Below are positions 6,025 through 6,328 of a stretch of DNA of 6,328 nt, piece by piece. Positions within the stretch are counted from its first letter, which is position 1, and every line of letters begins with the position of its first letter. Under the pieces are notes generated by a model. That model had not been told where the DNA came from and did no database searches. It was given only the letters and a program-made list of their open reading frames with translations. Both the position numbers and the translations under genes were made by a program. Source of the stretch: Candidatus Shapirobacteria bacterium CG09_land_8_20_14_0_10_38_17. Lineage in GTDB: Bacteria > Patescibacteriota > Microgenomatia > 0-14-0-10-38-17. The stretch lies in NCBI GenBank assembly GCA_002774085.1, contig PEZH01000036.1:1-6328 (forward strand), given 5' to 3'.

Positions 6025-6033
6025 CTTATGTTT

Positions 6034-6042
6034 TCACCTCCT
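6034..6042 (-). promoter_or_regulatory. Strong Shine-Dalgarno of lemA
   Basis: AGGAGGTGA on the minus strand is a 9-nt match to the canonical 3' end of 16S rRNA. It stands 9 nt before the GTG start at 6024. It supports the GTG choice, since no ATG is available in frame nearby and TGA closes the frame upstream. Confidence 0.8.
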
Positions 6043-6074
6043 CTTAATAAAATAAATAGTAACACAATTGTCCA

Positions 6075-6157
6075 CTGTCATTCCCGACCGGATTAGGATT
6101 CACTGTCCCCTGTCATTCCCGACCTGACCAGCCTCGCCGATGAGGCGGGTCGGGAAT
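6075..6157. repeat. GTCATTCCCGACC repeats with long hairpin
   Basis: The 15-mer CTGTCATTCCCGACC occurs twice (6075-6089 and 6110-6124). The second copy starts a long hairpin: ATTCCCGACC (6115-6124) pairs perfectly with GGTCGGGAAT (6148-6157), and an inner stem pairs GCCTC (6131-6135) with GAGGC (6142-6146). The first copy has lost its partner arm and looks like a decayed element. No ORF covers it. Confidence 0.85.
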
Positions 6158-6207
6158 CTATATTAATAGATTCTCTTGGTAAGAAATATTTATTCCTATA
6201 GATTCCC
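6152..6207. repeat. Inverted GAATCTAT repeats next to the hairpin
   Basis: GAATCTAT-ATTA-ATAGATTC forms a 20-nt near-continuous palindrome at 6154-6173. A further ATAGATTCCC at 6198-6207 is the inverted partner of GGGAATCTAT at 6152-6161, which overlaps the end of the preceding hairpin. These may be edges of a nested or partly deleted repeat copy. Confidence 0.65.
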
Positions 6208-6247
6208 ATTCCTCGCTTTCTCCTCGTCATCCTAACTTACTTGTATC

Positions 6248-6285
6248 GTCATTCTGTCCGCCAGCTGGCGGATTACCAGAATGAC
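6248..6285. repeat. Palindromic repeat with CCGCCAGCTGGCGG core, second copy
   Basis: The outer arms GTCATTCTG (6248-6256) and CAGAATGAC (6277-6285) are perfectly complementary. They enclose the perfect 14-nt palindrome CCGCCAGCTGGCGG (6258-6271). Read on the minus strand, its first 29 nt are identical to 436-464. It is the cleaner copy of the family in this window. Confidence 0.9.
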
Positions 6286-6328
6286 AGGCTGGTAACAACA
6301 GGGCTTCAGTTCCTCGCCCCCGGGACGA
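6286..6328. other. Window edge, no feature recognised
   Basis: The stretch after the last repeat has no start codon with an SD and no tRNA-like T-loop. The G/C-rich end (TCGCCCCCGGGACGA) could belong to a neighbouring gene or RNA outside the window, but nothing here identifies it. Together with the repeats listed, this accounts for the gene-free stretch 6025-6328, where I see no convincing promoter for lemA. Confidence 0.5.

Noticed and set aside
6046..6074. Possible lemA promoter, TGGACA-N17-TTTATT
   Set aside because: The -10 box is poor, and the predicted start would fall inside the lemA SD, destroying it.
6300..6328. Edge of a structural RNA or tRNA
   Set aside because: The end is G/C-rich but too short, and no conserved RNA motif can be identified.

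Overview
The window is AT-rich, gene-dense bacterial DNA. Every convincing gene lies on the minus strand, so transcription runs from right to left. Palindromic repeats of the GTCATTC/GTCATCC type fill the gaps between genes. Compact genes, many short uncharacterised proteins, patchy Shine-Dalgarno (SD) use and these repeats suit an uncultured candidate-phylum genome, possibly Patescibacteria/Parcubacteria. That placement is inferred from style only, because no marker gene settles it. All genes read through with the standard code.

Layout in transcription order, from right to left. (1) Positions 6025-6328 hold no gene, only several palindromic repeats and the strong SD of lemA. (2) lemA (5440-6024) encodes a membrane-anchored LemA-family protein. 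(3) A 48-bp gap holds a perfect sigma70-type promoter overlapped by a perfect 9-9-9 inverted repeat that closely resembles CIRCE, the HrcA operator. It drives htpX with almost no leader. (4) htpX (4501-5391) encodes a membrane zinc metalloprotease. (5) A 118-bp gap carries a diverged 33-nt direct repeat. (6) clpB (1803-4382) encodes a full-length disaggregase with a strong SD. (7) Two tightly packed genes follow: an unrecognised 136-residue protein (1372-1782) and a likely TIM-barrel protein with a possible metal site (684-1361). (8) Positions 441-683 are a dense patch of repeats. (9) A doubtful small membrane-tail ORF (294-440) precedes a Trbp111/MetRS-beta tRNA-binding protein that runs off the left edge.

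The centre reads as a protein quality-control block: LemA-HtpX at the membrane and ClpB in the cytoplasm. The CIRCE-like operator suggests that htpX, and perhaps clpB and the two genes behind it, are induced by heat through HrcA. The most interesting points are this variant operator, the near-leaderless htpX transcript it implies, the two uncharacterised genes behind clpB, and the mosaic of repeats sharing a GTCATYC head.
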